Under the pieces are notes generated by a model. It was not told where the DNA came from, did not search any database, and saw only the letters and a program-made list of their open reading frames with translations. DNA of 7,736 nt from Solidesulfovibrio magneticus (GTDB lineage Bacteria > Desulfobacterota > Desulfovibrionia > Desulfovibrionales > Desulfovibrionaceae). The stretch lies in contig DLGG01000053.1 of assembly GCA_002482565.1 (NCBI GenBank), positions 5,586 to 13,321 of the forward strand. Reading direction: 5' to 3'. Of this stretch, positions 6,648-7,736 are shown one piece after another. Every line of letters starts with the position of its first letter. The stretch's first letter is position 1. The translations under genes were made by a program, and so were the position numbers.

Positions 6648-7463
6648 CTATTTGCCCGCTTCGGCCAGCCCGGCCAGTCGGGTCAGGGCGGCCCGGCCCA
6701 GCTCGCCCATGTCCAGGCTCAGTTCGCCCACATAGGCCTTGATGTGGGCGTCGATGACCTGCTGGTCGATTTCCCGGGCGAAAAGCCGCACCAAGGGCGC
6801 GACCAGGCTCGGCTCATCCCGGGCCGCCAGCAGGCTTTGGCGAAGCAGTCCCCCCAGGGCCGCGATGCGCTGCCCTCCCAAGGATTTTTTGGCCAGGATG
6901 ACGCCCAGGGGCACCGGCACGTCGGGCATCTGCCCCTGCCACCAGACGCCCAGGTCCAGGGCGACGGCCAGGCCATGGCCGGCGGCGGCCAGGGCGGTTT
7001 CGTGGATTAAAAGTCCGGCCTCGGCCCGGCCAGTAGCCACGGCCTCGACAATGCCGTCGTAGCGCACCGGCACAAACGCGGCGTCGGGCACGGGCAGCCC
7101 GGGCCGGTCCTCGGCCAGGGCTGCCCGCAAAAGCGTGGCGGCGGTGGTGCGCAGCCCTGGCACGGCCACGGTTTTCGGCCGGCCGGCAAAGCCCTTGGCC
7201 GTCACGAGCTTGGGGCCGGCCCCGAAGCCGAAGGCCCCGCCCGAGGGCAGCACGTCGTAGTCTCCGGCCAGGGGCGCGGCCATGGCCGCCGAGACCTTGA
7301 CCACGTCGTAGGTTCCAGCCAGGGCGGCCTCGTTTAGGGTCTCCACGTCTTCAAAGGCAAAGGTCGCCCGGCGGTCGGGCAGCCCGACCCGGCCGAGGAT
7401 GACGGCCCCGAAGATGACCACGTCGTTGGGGCAGGGGGAAATGGCGAAACTGACGGCGTCCAT
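6648..7463 (-). CDS. mqnD: 1,4-dihydroxy-6-naphthoate synthase (futalosine menaquinone pathway)
   Basis: Cytoplasmic enzyme that converts cyclic dehypoxanthinylfutalosine to 1,4-dihydroxy-6-naphthoate, the naphthoquinone precursor of the futalosine pathway. At 271 residues it has the usual length, with the two-lobed periplasmic-binding-protein-like fold expected of the family. Motifs seen: SPCPND (9-14), D..TLNEAAL near 39-48, SGGAFGFGAGP (74-84), LLIHE (151-155) with His154 at the place of the catalytic histidine known in Thermus MqnD, and DLGVWW followed by PVPLG (170-187). The ATG at 7463-7461 has GAGG five nt upstream. mqnB lies directly upstream and a polyprenyl synthase downstream, which supports the pathway assignment. 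A 28-nt AT-rich palindrome lies 20 nt before the start and may regulate this gene. MqnA is a related protein, but the SPCPND and LLIHE segments fit MqnD better. Confidence 0.95.
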   Translation of the reverse strand: MDAVSFAISPCPNDVVIFGAVILGRVGLPDRRATFAFEDVETLNEAALAGTYDVVKVSAAMAAPLAGDYDVLPSGGAFGFGAGPKLVTAKGFAGRPKTVAVPGLRTTAATLLRAALAEDRPGLPVPDAAFVPVRYDGIVEAVATGRAEAGLLIHETALAAAGHGLAVALDLGVWWQGQMPDVPVPLGVILAKKSLGGQRIAALGGLLRQSLLAARDEPSLVAPLVRLFAREIDQQVIDAHIKAYVGELSLDMGELGRAALTRLAGLAEAGK

Positions 7464-7483
7464 GATGGCCTCGTGTCGGACCC

Positions 7484-7511
7484 CTTAAAAAATACGACCG
7501 TATTTTTTAAG
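7484..7511. promoter_or_regulatory. AT-rich 28-nt perfect palindrome upstream of mqnD
   Basis: Two exact 13-nt arms, CTTAAAAAATACG (7484-7496) and CGTATTTTTTAAG (7499-7511), are separated by two bases. It stands out in this GC-rich region and lies between mqnB and mqnD, about 20 nt before the mqnD ATG. The placement fits either a dyad operator at a promoter start site or an RNA hairpin in the 5' leader. As a terminator it would be weak, because the T-run is part of the stem and GGGG follows on the minus strand. Confidence 0.55.
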
Positions 7512-7516
7512 AAAAA

Positions 7517-7545
7517 TTAATAGTTTTAGTCTGTTGCCTGTGAAA
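7517..7545 (-). promoter_or_regulatory. Weak candidate promoter for mqnD
   Basis: On the minus strand TATTAA (7522-7517) could be a -10 element, with TTTCAC (7545-7540) 17 nt upstream as a poor -35. Transcription would then start near 7511, at the edge of the palindrome, so a bound regulator could block it. The -35 matches consensus at only two positions. mqnD may instead be transcribed from a promoter upstream of mqnB. Confidence 0.22.
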
Positions 7546-7574
7546 CGCGCTGTGCGGTTTTCGTGGACGCGCCG

Positions 7575-7736
7575 CTAGCCAAGGAGAGCGGCGGCGGCCC
7601 GGCCCAGGGCGGCGAAGGCTCCGGGCAGGTCCCAGCCGTCCGGCGGGCGCGCGCCCACCCGGTTGGACACGCTGCGCAGCTCCACAAAGGGCAGGCCGGC
7701 GGTCGCGGCGGCCAGGGCCGCGCCAAAGCCTTCCAT
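7575..7736 (-). CDS. mqnB: Futalosine hydrolase, C-terminal 53 residues (start outside window)
   Basis: Nucleosidase that removes hypoxanthine from futalosine to give dehypoxanthinylfutalosine, the step before MqnC and MqnD. Only the end is in the window; translation from 7736 gives MEGFGAALAAATAGLPFVEL, then RSVSNRVGARPPDGWDL, and stops at TAG (7575-7577). The initial M-E-G sits where this nucleosidase family has a conserved Met-Glu before a small-residue-rich helix, and the PF.E.R..SN.VG.R......W.L pattern is typical of MqnB C-termini. The Met at 7736 is therefore almost certainly internal rather than the start. mqnD follows after 111 nt, which supports the call. A 5'-methylthioadenosine/SAH nucleosidase is the main alternative, since some organisms use it in this pathway, but the WDL ending and context favour MqnB. 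Confidence 0.86.
   Translation of the reverse strand: MEGFGAALAAATAGLPFVELRSVSNRVGARPPDGWDLPGAFAALGRAAAALLG

Noticed and set aside
7526..7726. Minus-strand frame of 66 codons at the right edge
   Set aside because: It is a shifted frame of the mqnB 3' end; the frame ending at 7575 gives the recognisable MqnB C-terminus.

Overview
The window carries six genes, all on the minus strand, in very GC-rich DNA with compact spacing. Two are cut by the window edges. Futalosine-pathway menaquinone genes, a periplasmic multiheme cytochrome c and a chemoreceptor with its own c-heme motif together suggest an anaerobic, respiring deltaproteobacterium. A sulfate reducer of the Desulfovibrio/Solidesulfovibrio type is most likely. 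This is inferred from gene content and protein character; no marker gene is present.

Layout in transcription order (right to left): (1) 7736-7575, the C-terminal end of futalosine hydrolase, mqnB. (2) A 111-nt AT-rich spacer with a perfect 28-nt palindrome (7484-7511). (3) 7463-6648, mqnD, 1,4-dihydroxy-6-naphthoate synthase. (4) 6576-5608, a long-chain polyprenyl diphosphate synthase. (5) 5552-2559, a 997-residue PurL with a PurS-like N-terminal region and no glutaminase domain. (6) 2524-2490, a strong rho-independent terminator closing this unit. (7) About 300 nt of non-coding DNA with a plausible sigma70 promoter. (8) 2188-1697, an exported tetraheme cytochrome c. (9) 1604-1, a methyl-accepting chemotaxis protein (MCP) with a periplasmic CHHCH heme motif, HAMP and PAS domains, and a signalling domain cut by the window edge.

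Functionally there are two units. The right-hand one makes menaquinone: MqnB and MqnD act on the naphthoquinone head-group precursor, and the prenyl synthase makes the side chain. purL is probably carried in the same transcript. The left-hand unit pairs an electron-carrying tetraheme cytochrome with a heme-bearing chemoreceptor resembling Desulfovibrio DcrA, which suggests redox or oxygen sensing.

I see no mobile element, CRISPR array, tRNA or rRNA, and nothing that clearly amounts to a new system. The points most worth a second look are the cytochrome/heme-MCP pair, the unusual PurL architecture with an altered ETHNHP motif, and the AT-rich palindrome upstream of mqnD.
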